Positions 16,326-25,653 of a stretch of DNA of 64,000 nucleotides are shown here, piece by piece. The position numbers were made by a program, and so were the translations under genes. Below the pieces are notes generated by a model. That model had not been told where the DNA came from. It worked only from the letters and a program-made list of their open reading frames with translations, and did no database searches. Within the stretch, counting starts at the first letter, position 1; each line of letters starts with the position of its first letter. The stretch comes from CAWBUW01 sp963792075 (GTDB taxonomy: Bacteria > Chloroflexota > Anaerolineae > Anaerolineales > UBA4823), in assembly GCA_963792075.1 (NCBI GenBank), contig CAWBUW010000007.1:1-64000 (forward strand). The letters are read 5' to 3'.

Positions 16326-17606
16326 TTGTTTCGCTCGGACCGTTGGTGGACCTTGGTCCTGGTGCTGGCGTTGATGGGAGCCATGTTCCGCTTGCCAGCG
16401 TTTTTAGCGTTGGCGGCGGCATTGTTCGTTGTGTTGGGCGCAGCCGAGTGGTGGCAGAAGCATGCCCTGGATGGGGTGGTGTACCGCCGTCGCTTTCACT
16501 ATATCCGCGGTTTCCCCGGTGAAGTGACCGGGCTGCAGGTGGAGGTGGAGAACCGCAAGCTGCTGCCCCTCTCCTGGCTGCGGGTGCAGGACGCCTGGCC
16601 AAAAGCAGTGGGACCGCAGGATGGGACTTTGCTTGCCCCCAGCCACCTACCCGAACAGGGCTTTTTGACGCATGTGTTCAGTCTGCGCTGGTTCCAACGC
16701 GTGCGGCGCAGCTATGCGCTGCTGCTGCGCCAGCGAGGGGTTTACGAGGTAGGTCCCGTGCAGTTGGAAACGGGAGATTTGTTCGGCTTTTTTGAACAAC
16801 GCAAGGAGGCAGGGGAGACGGAGACAATGACCGTTTTCCCACATCTGCTCTCGCTGCAAGAGATAGGGCTGCCTGCGGAAGATCCATTCGGTGATCGGCG
16901 TGTACGGCGGCACTTGTTTGAGGATGTCAACCGGCCCATGGGGGTGCGCGAGTACCATCCCGAAGATGAATTCCGCCGCGTGCATTGGCCGGCCACCGCA
17001 CACACCGGCGAACTCCAGGTGAAGGTGTACCAGCCCACCTCGGCGCCGGTGATGGTGATTTGTATGAATGCGGCGACTTTTGCGCGGCATTGGGAGGGCT
17101 ATTACCCGGTACTCCTGGAATATCTGGTGGAAGTGGCGGGAACGCTGGCGAACGAAGGTTTACAGCAGGGCTACCGGGTGGGGTTGATCTCGAACGGCTG
17201 CCTGGCGCATGCTGACCAGCCCTTCCGCATTCCGCCAGGGCGTACTGCGCAGCAGTTAGCGCGACTGCTGGAGGCGCTGGCTGCGGTTACTCCCTTGGTT
17301 ACAGGACCGTTTGAAGAATTTTTATTACGCGAAGTGCCGCGCGTGCCCTACGGTGCCACCCTGGTTGTACTGACCGGCGTGAAAGACGAAGAGCAACCCA
17401 GATCGCTGGGGTTGGCAGAAACACTGCTCCGTTTGAAGCAGCACGAGCGGCGGATCGTGCTCGTTTCGCTGGCAGAAGAAGCCCCGCAGACAGTCCCCGG
17501 GGTGATGATCCGCCACTTGCCTCTCCGGGAAACAGACAGCCATATGCCAGACCGGCTGCAGCGGTTTTCCGAAGAAGAACCGGTCCAGGCCATACGAGGC
17601 GGCTGA
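16326..17606 (+). CDS. DUF58-domain protein
   Basis: 426 aa. Two N-terminal hydrophobic helices (TLVLVLALMGAMF and FLALAAALFVVLGA) and a cytoplasmic part with the DUF58 hallmark VREYHPEDEFRRVHWPATA at about residue 200, followed by a vWA-like fold. TTG 16326 is chosen because AAAGGAG lies 5 bases upstream and earlier in-frame codons would translate the palindrome. Known: DUF58 proteins are MoxR partners, function unknown. It is followed after one base by the DUF4129 gene. Confidence 0.88.
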   Translation: MFRSDRWWTLVLVLALMGAMFRLPAFLALAAALFVVLGAAEWWQKHALDGVVYRRRFHYIRGFPGEVTGLQVEVENRKLLPLSWLRVQDAWPKAVGPQDGTLLAPSHLPEQGFLTHVFSLRWFQRVRRSYALLLRQRGVYEVGPVQLETGDLFGFFEQRKEAGETETMTVFPHLLSLQEIGLPAEDPFGDRRVRRHLFEDVNRPMGVREYHPEDEFRRVHWPATAHTGELQVKVYQPTSAPVMVICMNAATFARHWEGYYPVLLEYLVEVAGTLANEGLQQGYRVGLISNGCLAHADQPFRIPPGRTAQQLARLLEALAAVTPLVTGPFEEFLLREVPRVPYGATLVVLTGVKDEEQPRSLGLAETLLRLKQHERRIVLVSLAEEAPQTVPGVMIRHLPLRETDSHMPDRLQRFSEEEPVQAIRGG

Positions 17607-17607
17607 A

Positions 17608-19095
17608 ATGCAGAACGCAAGGAAGCTACCCGCAGAACAAGCACTGAACCGGGACAGGTGGGTATCCTGGCGCGACCTGGCTCTGGCAGCGTTAATGGTG
17701 ATGGAGATCAGTTGGGTTGCCCCCTGGTTTCGCCTGTTGAGCGAAGAGACCGGTCGGCCTGCGCTGCTGCGCGTCAGCATGGTGCTGTTAGGGGCCATGC
17801 TGGCTGCACACGGCATTATCCGTCTGCTGGTTTTCCTACGCTTACGCAAGTTCTTGCGGCAGGGGATCGTACTGGCCGTAGCGGTTGTGAGTGTGTTGTT
17901 GGGAATCCGCCTGCTGCTGTACTCCGCTGAGACTCTGTCCTGGGGAGAGCTGCTTCGCCGGGCATGGGTGCATATCCTGGATTCTAATATCGCCATCCCG
18001 CCCGAATTTATCGTGCTGGTGTTCGTGATCCTCGCCTGGTGGCGGGGCATGGCACTGGCGCGCGGCGATGCCGGCCCAAGCACATTGCGAGAGCAGTTCT
18101 GGGTAGGGCTGGGAATGTATGTGGCTTATGTGTTCGTGGTAACCCTGGCAACAAACCAACCCGCGCCAATGACTGCGTTTTTCGTTTTTTTGTTTGCCAC
18201 TTTGGTCGGGATGACAGCCGCACGCATTGCCATGGTCAGCTCGCTGCGTGGCGGGAGGCAGGCTGGGTTCAACCGGCGCTGGTTGGGAGGGGTGTGTGCG
18301 GCGGCGCTGCTCTTGGTCGGGCTCGCATTCATCGCTGCGCAAACTGGCCAGGCTCTTACAAGTATCTTACACGCAGTGTGGCTGGTGATAACGGCAATCC
18401 TGGCAGTTTTCTTGTGGTTGGCGGCTGTGCCCATAATTTTCCTGGCCGCGCTGCTGCTGGAGCGCTGGGATCTGTTCGGCGATGTAGTTGAAGTGCTGGC
18501 GCAGGGTTTTGAACGACTGATGAACACAGGTAAGGTTTTAGGAGAAATGCTGAGTTCCTGGATCGAGAGAACGGGCATCCTGGAATTCCTGGCGCGCCTG
18601 GGCCCGCCGCTGCGGTTGGTCTGTTTGGGCAGTGGGATGGTGTTATTAATGGGAGGGCTGGTCATTTGGGCAGTGATGAGGCTGTGGCATGAACGGGAAG
18701 CCGCACTCATCGAAGAAGAGCAGCCAGCCTTGGATGCCACCATGCTGTTGCAGCAGTTGAATGGTATGCTGCGTAAGCGTTTTGATGGGCTGCGACAGAG
18801 GCTGGTGGGACGGAACTGGCGGCGCCAACAGGCTGCGGAACGGGTACGCCAGATCTATGCCGGGTTGATGGCTCTGTGCGCCCGGATGGGGACACCGCGG
18901 CCAACCGCAGTGACCCCACTGGAATATGAGCCAAAGGCGGCGCGGCTTTTCCCGGGTCAGGAGCAAGATATCCGCCTGATTACCGAGGCATATGTGCGCG
19001 TCCGTTATGGCTTGCTGCCCGAGGATGCCCAGGAAGTGGCTAGGATCGAGGCAGCCTGGCAGCATCTGCAAAAAGAAAAAAAGGAAGAAAAATAA
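17608..19095 (+). CDS. DUF4129 multi-pass membrane protein
   Basis: 495 aa. About eight hydrophobic helices fill residues 20-375. The C-terminal soluble DUF4129 region contains ERVRQIYAGLMALCARMG, PTAVTPLEYEP and DIRLITEAYVRVRYG. Known: DUF4129 is usually the C-terminal part of transglutaminase-like membrane proteins encoded with MoxR and DUF58; here no transglutaminase domain is seen. ATG 17608 starts one base after the DUF58 stop, so the three genes are one operon. Confidence 0.88.
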   Translation: MQNARKLPAEQALNRDRWVSWRDLALAALMVMEISWVAPWFRLLSEETGRPALLRVSMVLLGAMLAAHGIIRLLVFLRLRKFLRQGIVLAVAVVSVLLGIRLLLYSAETLSWGELLRRAWVHILDSNIAIPPEFIVLVFVILAWWRGMALARGDAGPSTLREQFWVGLGMYVAYVFVVTLATNQPAPMTAFFVFLFATLVGMTAARIAMVSSLRGGRQAGFNRRWLGGVCAAALLLVGLAFIAAQTGQALTSILHAVWLVITAILAVFLWLAAVPIIFLAALLLERWDLFGDVVEVLAQGFERLMNTGKVLGEMLSSWIERTGILEFLARLGPPLRLVCLGSGMVLLMGGLVIWAVMRLWHEREAALIEEEQPALDATMLLQQLNGMLRKRFDGLRQRLVGRNWRRQQAAERVRQIYAGLMALCARMGTPRPTAVTPLEYEPKAARLFPGQEQDIRLITEAYVRVRYGLLPEDAQEVARIEAAWQHLQKEKKEEK

Positions 19096-19142
19096 AACAT
19101 ACGTGTGACAGCAGCGTTTTGCACTGCTGTCACACGTATGTT
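19096..19142. terminator. 19-bp palindrome between convergent genes, probable bidirectional terminator
   Basis: Arms 19096-19114 and 19124-19142 are perfectly complementary with a 9-base loop. It lies immediately after the DUF4129 stop (19095) and 15 bases from the CBS gene stop on the other strand; an A-rich flank is present only on the left. Confidence 0.7.
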
Positions 19143-19157
19143 ATTACCCCTGAAAAC

Positions 19158-19802
19158 TTAGATGGTGCGCAGGTCTACAATCTGGGAGACCACGCTCTGG
19201 ATGCTCTTCCGCAGGGTATCTTCATCCAGGCCGGAGACCTTGAAAGTGACCATACGGCTCGAGTGGTCGGGGCCTGCGAACTGGCCAAAAGCGACGAAGT
19301 TCCCGCCGAGATCAGCGATAGTCTTGGTAATTGCGGCAAGCTGGCCCAGTTTTTCTTCGATGATCACGGTAACGCGCACGCCCTTTTCGCGTGCTCCCAT
19401 CAGCTCAAGGAAGATCTTGAACAGGTCCGTCTCGGTGATGATGCCGACAACCTTGCCTTCTTTACTCACAACAGGCATACCGCCGATTTTGTTGTCGGCC
19501 ATAATGCGGGCAGCTTCTTCAATGGGCGTATCCGCAAAGATGGTATGCACCTTCTTGGTCATTACATCTTTGACAGTGATCTTGCTGAGCAGGTAGTTCA
19601 TTTCCCAAACGCTGAGTGAAGTGGCTGGTGAAGGAGAGGCGTTGAGCAGGTCTTTATCGGAGACAATCCCAATGAGTTTGTCATCTTGAACTACAGGTGT
19701 GCGGCGGATGTGCTCGCGCCGCATCACAACGAGAGCTTCGTTGATGGGCATATCCGGGGATACGGTGATAACAGGTTTTTTCATACGTTCGCCGACGAGC
19801 AT
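19158..19802 (-). CDS. Tandem CBS-domain protein with C-terminal ACT domain
   Basis: 214 aa. Two CBS motifs (about residues 1-65 and 75-140; HIRRTPVVQDDKLIGIVSDK and KIGGMPVVSKEGKVVGIITE), then an ACT domain (KGVRVTVIIEEKLGQLAAIT). Known: CBS pairs bind adenine nucleotides and ACT domains bind amino acids, so the protein is probably a metabolite sensor; its target is unknown. ATG 19802 is used because AGGAGGC lies just upstream; a longer in-frame reading exists without support. Confidence 0.88.
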   Translation of the reverse strand: MLVGERMKKPVITVSPDMPINEALVVMRREHIRRTPVVQDDKLIGIVSDKDLLNASPSPATSLSVWEMNYLLSKITVKDVMTKKVHTIFADTPIEEAARIMADNKIGGMPVVSKEGKVVGIITETDLFKIFLELMGAREKGVRVTVIIEEKLGQLAAITKTIADLGGNFVAFGQFAGPDHSSRMVTFKVSGLDEDTLRKSIQSVVSQIVDLRTI

Positions 19803-19887
19803 AGTGCCTCCTAATATAATTTGAGGGGTAGTGGATGCTACCAGATCATTATAATACAAAACACTGGTGGAAGAATCGTGCCGCGGG

Positions 19888-21249
19888 TCAGCGCCCCCCA
19901 AACTCTTTCAGGATGCGCGCAATGTGCCGTGCACCTTTCAGGTAATGATCCAGGCGGATATTTTCGTTGGGCGCGTGGGCCTGGGTGCCAGGATAGCCGA
20001 TGCCTGCCGAGGCAATGGGGACATTCAGGTAATGCATGAAAGGATAGTTCGGGCCCGAGCCGCCGGAGAGCGGCACGATTTGCATTGGGCAGCCGTAGAC
20101 AGGCTCGGCTGTATCCACTACCAGCTTGATAAAAGGATGGTCTGGGTCGGTGCGGGCGGGGGTTTCACCACCCAGATAGGTGATTTTAACATCCTGGAAG
20201 CCTTCCTGATCCAGGTGGGTGCGCAAGTTTTCCAGCACCTGCTCAGGGGTCTGGTCGGGCACCAGGCGGAAATCCACTTTGGCTGAGGCTCGCGCGGGCA
20301 GCACGGTCTTAGAGCCAGCCCCCTGGTAACCCGAGGTCAGGCCGCAGATTGTGCAGGTGGGCTGAAATACCTCAGCGATGCGCAGCTCTACGCCGGACTC
20401 CAAACCGTGCAAGAAATTCCCTACGCCGTAGCGCGTTTTATACTCGCCCGAGGTTTCAGGGAGGCGTTCCATCAGCTCTCGATCGCGTGGGCTGGGAGGG
20501 CGGACCGAATCATAGTGGCCAGGAATGCGGATGCGCTCGTCCGGGCCTTTGAGCGAGTTCAAAGCCCACACCAGCCGCCAGGCTGCATTAGGGAAGATCG
20601 AGCCGCCCAGCCCAGAATGCACATCCTGGGTAAGCAACTCAACGGACAGCTCGACATAGCAGATGCCGCGCAGCCCAAGGTGCTCAATGGGCTGTTCTTG
20701 ATGGTTCACCCCGCCGAACTCCCAGATACAGGCATCCGCGGCCAGGCGCGTGGCGTTGTTCTTGACGAAGTCACTGAGGTGCTCCGAACTGGTTTCTTCT
20801 TCGCCTTCGACGATGAACTTGACGTTGCAGGGCAGCTCTCCATCGGTTTCAAGCAGCGCATCCAGCGCAAAGATGCGGCTGACCAGGTGGCCTTTATCGT
20901 CACTGACGCCGCGGGCAAAGAGCTTACCGTCGCGCAGTGTTGGTTCGAAAGGCGGCGATTCCCACAACTCCAACGGCTCGGCAGGTTGGACATCGTAATG
21001 GTTGTAGAAAAGCAGCGTTTTCTTCGAGCGGCCGGCACGTTCGGCGAAGACTGCCGGGGCGCCTCCCGTGGGCAGCACTTCAACTTTAAAATCGCGACGG
21101 TGGAGCATTTCGGCAACCAACATGGCGCATTCCTGGATGCCCCAATTCTGCGCGCCCACGCTGGGATGTGCGCATAGGCGAGAAAGTTCGGCGATGGATT
21201 GGTCGAGATGCTCTTCAAGGTAGTGGTCGATTCGGGAATAGTCTATCAT
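19888..21249 (-). CDS. M20-family dipeptidase
   Basis: 453 aa. Zinc di-metal exopeptidase of the M20A/CNDP type. Seen: metal-ligand motif FYNHYDVQPAEP, SDDKGHLVSRIFALDAL, general-base EGEEETSS, dimerisation-domain His in LTQDVHSGLGGSIFPN, and the C-terminal ligand HAPNENIRLDHY. Known: such enzymes cleave dipeptides or N-acyl amino acids; exact substrate cannot be read. Cytoplasmic, no signal peptide. Confidence 0.92.
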   Translation of the reverse strand: MIDYSRIDHYLEEHLDQSIAELSRLCAHPSVGAQNWGIQECAMLVAEMLHRRDFKVEVLPTGGAPAVFAERAGRSKKTLLFYNHYDVQPAEPLELWESPPFEPTLRDGKLFARGVSDDKGHLVSRIFALDALLETDGELPCNVKFIVEGEEETSSEHLSDFVKNNATRLAADACIWEFGGVNHQEQPIEHLGLRGICYVELSVELLTQDVHSGLGGSIFPNAAWRLVWALNSLKGPDERIRIPGHYDSVRPPSPRDRELMERLPETSGEYKTRYGVGNFLHGLESGVELRIAEVFQPTCTICGLTSGYQGAGSKTVLPARASAKVDFRLVPDQTPEQVLENLRTHLDQEGFQDVKITYLGGETPARTDPDHPFIKLVVDTAEPVYGCPMQIVPLSGGSGPNYPFMHYLNVPIASAGIGYPGTQAHAPNENIRLDHYLKGARHIARILKEFGGR

Positions 21250-21279
21250 CTGGGTCTCCTGGGGAAAGGGTTTGGGGGT

Positions 21280-23040
21280 TTATGGGGAAGCGGCGAAGAT
21301 TTGCGCGGTGCCATAATCTGCCAACAAGGGGAGCTGGTCAGTCAGGTCTGCGTAGAGAGCGGCTTCCTCGGGAGTGTTGGTTTTCATATCGAAGAGGATC
21401 AGTGCGGCTTGCCCGAGGCGGATGCGGGATTGCATTTCGGCCAGGTCAGCAGCGTATTCCGGGCGGGTGAGCGTCGTGACGGCATCGGTAGGAGTGGGGG
21501 TCACGTATGCAGATTTGCCGGTGAGCAAGTAAATGGCAGTCGGGCGATTGGAATAGAGCACAAGCGGGGGCAGGGCGCGTACCTGTGCGATGGCGGGAGA
21601 GTTGCGCCAGCCGGAATGATTGAACCCCAGCCCGTCCCGGCCGAGGTAGGCCACCGTCGCCAGTCCATCCCGCAAGCTGAACACGGCCAGCGCCAGGCAG
21701 GCAGCCACGACCAGCCATCGTAATGCTATCACCCATTGGGAGCGAGGAGAACCGCTTCTTTCGCCAGGGTGCGGGGAAACGGCCATCTCTTCACTCTTCT
21801 CGGAGTTTGGGGATTGATTTGGCGGTGAAACCGCCAAATCAATCCCCAATGAATTTTCTCGGGGGATAGGTTGCGAAGCTACCGTGGGGTGAGGCTTGAA
21901 TCTGATAAGCATGGGCAAACATGCAAATAAGATCAGCTCAGGGATATAAATGATCGTCAGGATGCGGTCATCCAGCGGTGTGGTCGCGTCGAACAGCGAG
22001 ATCGACAGCACCAGGAAAACCAGGTAAGCGAGGATATGCAGCGCCAGTGCGGCCAACAGCGCCAGGGCCGGCGAGACGCCCTGGGGAGTGGCTGCCCATA
22101 CCCAGGCAAGCGCCAGCAGCAGAATAAGGGGCAAGATCAGGGATAGGCCGCTAAAGACCCAGCCGAAGATTGGATGCAGCGCCAGCAGCTCCTGGGGCGC
22201 CAGCCAGGTGAGCAAGTTTTTTAGCCCGCCAAAAAGCATTGAGGTAGGGATGGGGTGCAGCAGTAGCTGGCGGTTGCCTACCTCGCCGCTGATGCGCAGG
22301 TTGTAAAACGACCAGCCCAGCAGGAACGGCAGGGCACCGGCCAACAGCACCGCGGCAAGGCGGAGAAAGTCAGCCCGGAACCGGGGGCCCGGCCGGGCGA
22401 GCATGAACAACGCTGCCAGCAGCGCCACCAACAGGCTGAGCGCAGCAAAGCGGGTGAGATAAGCCAGCCCGATCAGCGCTCCGCACAGTGCCAGCCAGCG
22501 AGAATTGCGGAGAGCAAAATAACGCCCAAAACTGAGCAGCGCAGCCAGCATCAGCACGATGAAGAGCGGCTCGCTCATCAAGTAAGCGTAGACGCCCAGC
22601 GTCGTATCCGAGCAAGCCAGCAAAAAAGCGGCAAACAGCGCCAGCGGCGCAGAGCGCGTGAGCATGTGTACCAGGCTGCCGGTCAACAGGATCGCCAGGG
22701 CAAAGAAGACCAGGATCAGCAGACGGGCGGATTGGAGCAGGTCCAGGCCGGTGAAGCTAAAGCCGGCGAGCAGCAGCGAGAAGAGCGGTGGAAAATGCGT
22801 AATCGGTTTAAGCTCGCCGCCGCCGGAGGTGCGCGTGTAGCCATTGCCCTTCAGCAGGTTGTCTGCCCCGCCAACGTAAGCCGCGGAGTCGTTGACCAGG
22901 CCCAACCCGTAAGGTGTGGCGCGGCTGAGTAAAAACACGCCGAAAAGGGCAACGCCAACAAGCGCCAGCATCAAGAGGACGCTTCTGCTGGCTGGTTTCA
23001 TGTCAACCACGAATTTGCTCACTCGCACCGACGCGCTCAT
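21280..23040 (-). CDS. GT39-like polytopic membrane glycosyltransferase with palindrome insert
   Basis: 586 aa, about twelve hydrophobic helices. The first extracytoplasmic loop YGLGLVNDSAAYVGGADNLL carries the Asp expected of lipid-linked-sugar GT-C enzymes. A hydrophilic insert at about residues 395-430 (ENSLGIDLAVSPPNQSPNSE) is encoded by a palindromic DNA element and falls in a loop, so the frame is kept. The N-terminus overlaps the 3' end of the next upstream gene by 4 bases (ATGA). Inferred: transfer of a sugar from a polyprenyl donor to a surface glycan or protein. Confidence 0.8.
   Translation of the reverse strand: MSASVRVSKFVVDMKPASRSVLLMLALVGVALFGVFLLSRATPYGLGLVNDSAAYVGGADNLLKGNGYTRTSGGGELKPITHFPPLFSLLLAGFSFTGLDLLQSARLLILVFFALAILLTGSLVHMLTRSAPLALFAAFLLACSDTTLGVYAYLMSEPLFIVLMLAALLSFGRYFALRNSRWLALCGALIGLAYLTRFAALSLLVALLAALFMLARPGPRFRADFLRLAAVLLAGALPFLLGWSFYNLRISGEVGNRQLLLHPIPTSMLFGGLKNLLTWLAPQELLALHPIFGWVFSGLSLILPLILLLALAWVWAATPQGVSPALALLAALALHILAYLVFLVLSISLFDATTPLDDRILTIIYIPELILFACLPMLIRFKPHPTVASQPIPRENSLGIDLAVSPPNQSPNSEKSEEMAVSPHPGERSGSPRSQWVIALRWLVVAACLALAVFSLRDGLATVAYLGRDGLGFNHSGWRNSPAIAQVRALPPLVLYSNRPTAIYLLTGKSAYVTPTPTDAVTTLTRPEYAADLAEMQSRIRLGQAALILFDMKTNTPEEAALYADLTDQLPLLADYGTAQIFAASP
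21807..21849. repeat. 20-bp perfect inverted repeat inside a coding sequence, triloop GAA
   Basis: Arms 21807-21826 and 21830-21849 around GAA. It is read in frame within the GT39-like gene as a hydrophilic loop, one of two palindromes in coding DNA here. Confidence 0.9.
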
Positions 23041-25037
23041 TTGACCTCCCGGATCAGGCAGAATACAGCGCCGTCGCGCCCGACTTGCAGCAGGAGCGGG
23101 TCGCTGGGGTGGGTGGCGAGATCGACGTTGGAGCGGGTGGTCAGCAGGAGCAGGCTGCCGGGAAAGGTCACATCGGCGTCTGGGTCAAAGGGTTCAATCG
23201 TAAACCTGTTGGCAGCGTAGGCAGCGGCAATCGTTGGGTTGCGGCGCACGAAGATCGTCGCAGTACCCGGAATTTCCTGGTTGGCCTGGGCCAACAGTTC
23301 TTTGTAACAGGTAAGCCAGTAGTCCGTTTCGAAACGCCGGTAGGCGCCGCCCAGGCCGCCCACCAGTGAATTGTAATAAGCATATTGGTAGGGGTGGGTA
23401 GCCAGCAGCCCGAAGAAGCCAGGCAAGATAAATGCTGCAAGCAGCAGCGCATGGACCCAGGCAGAATGGATGCGCTCCCGCAGCGCCTGGTACCCCAAGC
23501 CGGCGAAGATGAAGACCGGTGGAAGAATAAAGAGGAAATGACGGTACCCATCATACATTGGGGGATGTAAGAGCAGCACGTAAGCCAGCGGCAGGCCGAA
23601 CCATCCCAGCAGCGGCAACCAGGAGCGCCCGGCTTCGACACCCTTGTTCTCCTGGGTGGTGGGGCGACTGCGCCACCAGGCAAAGCCCAACCAGCACAGG
23701 CCAATCAGCACCAGTGGCCACACCGGTTCACTCAATGTGATTGCCAGCAATTTGGGCAAGTAGGCTGTGGGCAAACCGGTGGAGGAGTATACGACCCCAT
23801 CGAAAAGCACCGGGATCTGCTTGGGGTTGTAAGACATGTGCGCCAACACCTCCCCGAAGCGCGCCAGGGGAGCATCCCACAGGAAGGGCCAGGCGAGAAC
23901 CATACTAAGCAGCGCAGCCAGGCCGTAAACCAGCCAGGGCAGGAGCGGGCGACGCTCGAAACGCAGCAGAAAATAGATAAAAGCCAACAGCGCAGCCAGC
24001 GGCGCCAGGATGCGCAGCGTCGTGCTGACGCCCACGACCGCACCAGCCAGCAGTGCAAGCGGCAGTGCGGCGCGTAACACGGACAACTGGTCGCCGCGGC
24101 GCACATAAGGCAGCCGGGGCAGCGGGCCATGCGGGCCGGTTTCCCAGGCGATGAAGAAGCGGATCCACTGCGTTGGGAAGAAGGCCACCAGCACCGCCGC
24201 GATCACCAACGGCAGGCAGCTGAACAGGATCAGTTTCTGCATCCTGGCGAAAAGCGCCAGACCTTTTTGGATGTAGGCGGCTGGGGGAATGCCGGCAGCG
24301 TTGGGCGCCAGCCGGGAGAACAGGCGACTTGGCAGGGTGGCGGGGTCTGCATCGTAAAACGCCTGGATGGCCTGCGCCAGACCGGACCGCAGCCAGGGTG
24401 CCAGCCCGATGAAAACCAATAGGGCCAGCAAGCCCAGTACGCCCAGCAGCAGGATGATGCGGCGGAAGCGCGGCCAGGCGTCCCGGACAGCCGCCTCAGA
24501 GGGCGTCATAGGGGTGGCGCCGGCGGAGATGGCATCCACAAATTTAAAGCTGGTATATATGGCCAGGATGAAAAAGGTGATGAAGGGGGTGTCTTTGGGG
24601 TTGATGAAAGCATGTCCCCACAGGACAGGCTGGGTGGCGTAGAGCAGCGCGGTGAAGCAGGCCGCCCCAGGCGACAGCCAACGCAGGCTGAACAAGTACA
24701 AGAAAACCACGCCGAGGACGAAAGTCAGAAAGTTTACCAGCCGCCACTGATCGACCTCGCTGCGCCCCATCAGCCCGCTGGAGAACAGCACGATCGGACG
24801 CGCCAGCAGCAGGTAAGCCGGGCCGTACATTTTATGGTCCTCGGCCGATGGGCCATACGACTTTTCAATGTCGAAATTGCCCGCCAGGCGCGCGGAGAGG
24901 GAGTACGCGTAGGGTGCTGCCGCAGCGTATTGATAATATAACGGCTCATCCCACGAAAGCCCGTAATGCGGATAGACGTAACTTCCTGCAATCAGCAGGA
25001 CAAGGAGCAAAATCAGGAAGGGTAAATGAGGTTTCAA
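23037..25037 (-). CDS. GT39-like membrane glycosyltransferase (PMT/ArnT-type)
   Basis: About 666 aa. First helix PFLILLLVLLIAGSYVYP, then the loop YGLSWDEPLYYQYA with the Asp-Glu pair characteristic of GT39/GT83 enzymes, about twelve further helices and a C-terminal periplasmic domain. TTG 25037, just before the first helix, is the proposed start. An in-frame reading up to 25157 would translate across the palindrome at 25058-25098 and overlap the VTT gene, and no clear ribosome site was found, so the start is uncertain. Coupled to the next GT39-like gene by ATGA. Confidence 0.8.
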   Translation of the reverse strand: MKPHLPFLILLLVLLIAGSYVYPHYGLSWDEPLYYQYAAAAPYAYSLSARLAGNFDIEKSYGPSAEDHKMYGPAYLLLARPIVLFSSGLMGRSEVDQWRLVNFLTFVLGVVFLYLFSLRWLSPGAACFTALLYATQPVLWGHAFINPKDTPFITFFILAIYTSFKFVDAISAGATPMTPSEAAVRDAWPRFRRIILLLGVLGLLALLVFIGLAPWLRSGLAQAIQAFYDADPATLPSRLFSRLAPNAAGIPPAAYIQKGLALFARMQKLILFSCLPLVIAAVLVAFFPTQWIRFFIAWETGPHGPLPRLPYVRRGDQLSVLRAALPLALLAGAVVGVSTTLRILAPLAALLAFIYFLLRFERRPLLPWLVYGLAALLSMVLAWPFLWDAPLARFGEVLAHMSYNPKQIPVLFDGVVYSSTGLPTAYLPKLLAITLSEPVWPLVLIGLCWLGFAWWRSRPTTQENKGVEAGRSWLPLLGWFGLPLAYVLLLHPPMYDGYRHFLFILPPVFIFAGLGYQALRERIHSAWVHALLLAAFILPGFFGLLATHPYQYAYYNSLVGGLGGAYRRFETDYWLTCYKELLAQANQEIPGTATIFVRRNPTIAAAYAANRFTIEPFDPDADVTFPGSLLLLTTRSNVDLATHPSDPLLLQVGRDGAVFCLIREVK

Positions 25038-25057
25038 GAAATTCGAGGAGGGGTTTA

Positions 25058-25098
25058 GGGGTTTCGTTTGAAGGGCAACGTCCCCCAAACGAAACCCC
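25058..25098. repeat. 13-bp inverted repeat between two membrane genes
   Basis: GGGGTTTCGTTTG (25058-25070) and its complement (25086-25098) with a 15-base loop able to pair further. It separates the VTT gene from the glycosyltransferase start on the minus strand. Confidence 0.75.
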
Positions 25099-25116
25099 AG
25101 GTTAGCAGAGTGGGCT

Positions 25117-25653
25117 TCAAGGTGCCAATTTGAACAGGCTCTTGCCCAGGTAGGCAAAGACCAGCATTTTAACCGTTTGACCGAGCCAACACCAGAGCAG
25201 GAACTGCTGGTAGGGCATTTTCAAGCTGCCCGCGGCTGCGCCGGCCAGGTCAAAGAGCGGGTTGGGGATCGCTGCCAGCAAGAAGACCGCCAGGGGACCA
25301 TTTTTTTTCATCCACTGCACCAGGCGCTGGTAGATCTCGACGCGCTCGGCGACCACCTGGGTGCTGTAGCCAGCCAGGTATCCGCTAAGCTCACCCAGCG
25401 CAGCGCCAGCCCCGGCTGCCAGCGCCACGCCAAGAGGATTGAGCACGCCTCCCATGCTGAAGACGACTGCAATCCCCGGCGCGGGCAGGAGCACTGTGGC
25501 GTAGGAAAGCAGGGCGAGGAAAAAGATGCCGGGATATCCGAAGCGTGCCAGCCAGACTGCCTGATCTCGTAACAGGAAGATTGTCACGCTGAGAGCGATG
25601 ACAAACGCCAGGGCGAGCAGCCGGATGATTATGGCACGCGTTTTGGGATTCAT
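25117..25653 (-). CDS. VTT-domain (DedA/TVP38-like) membrane protein
   Basis: 178 aa, five or six hydrophobic helices. The family core is visible as ALGELSGYLAGYSTQVVAER, then LAAIPNPLFDLAGAAAGSLK with the conserved Pro-Asn and the re-entrant loop. Known: VTT proteins are linked to lipid scrambling or membrane homeostasis; here it resembles the YqaA-like branch. ATG 25653 overlaps the cyclophilin stop by 4 bases. Confidence 0.85.
   Translation of the reverse strand: MNPKTRAIIIRLLALAFVIALSVTIFLLRDQAVWLARFGYPGIFFLALLSYATVLLPAPGIAVVFSMGGVLNPLGVALAAGAGAALGELSGYLAGYSTQVVAERVEIYQRLVQWMKKNGPLAVFLLAAIPNPLFDLAGAAAGSLKMPYQQFLLWCWLGQTVKMLVFAYLGKSLFKLAP

Noticed and set aside
20407..21177. Long plus-strand frame opposite the M20 dipeptidase
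   Set aside because: Antisense shadow; the dipeptidase on the other strand has all catalytic motifs.
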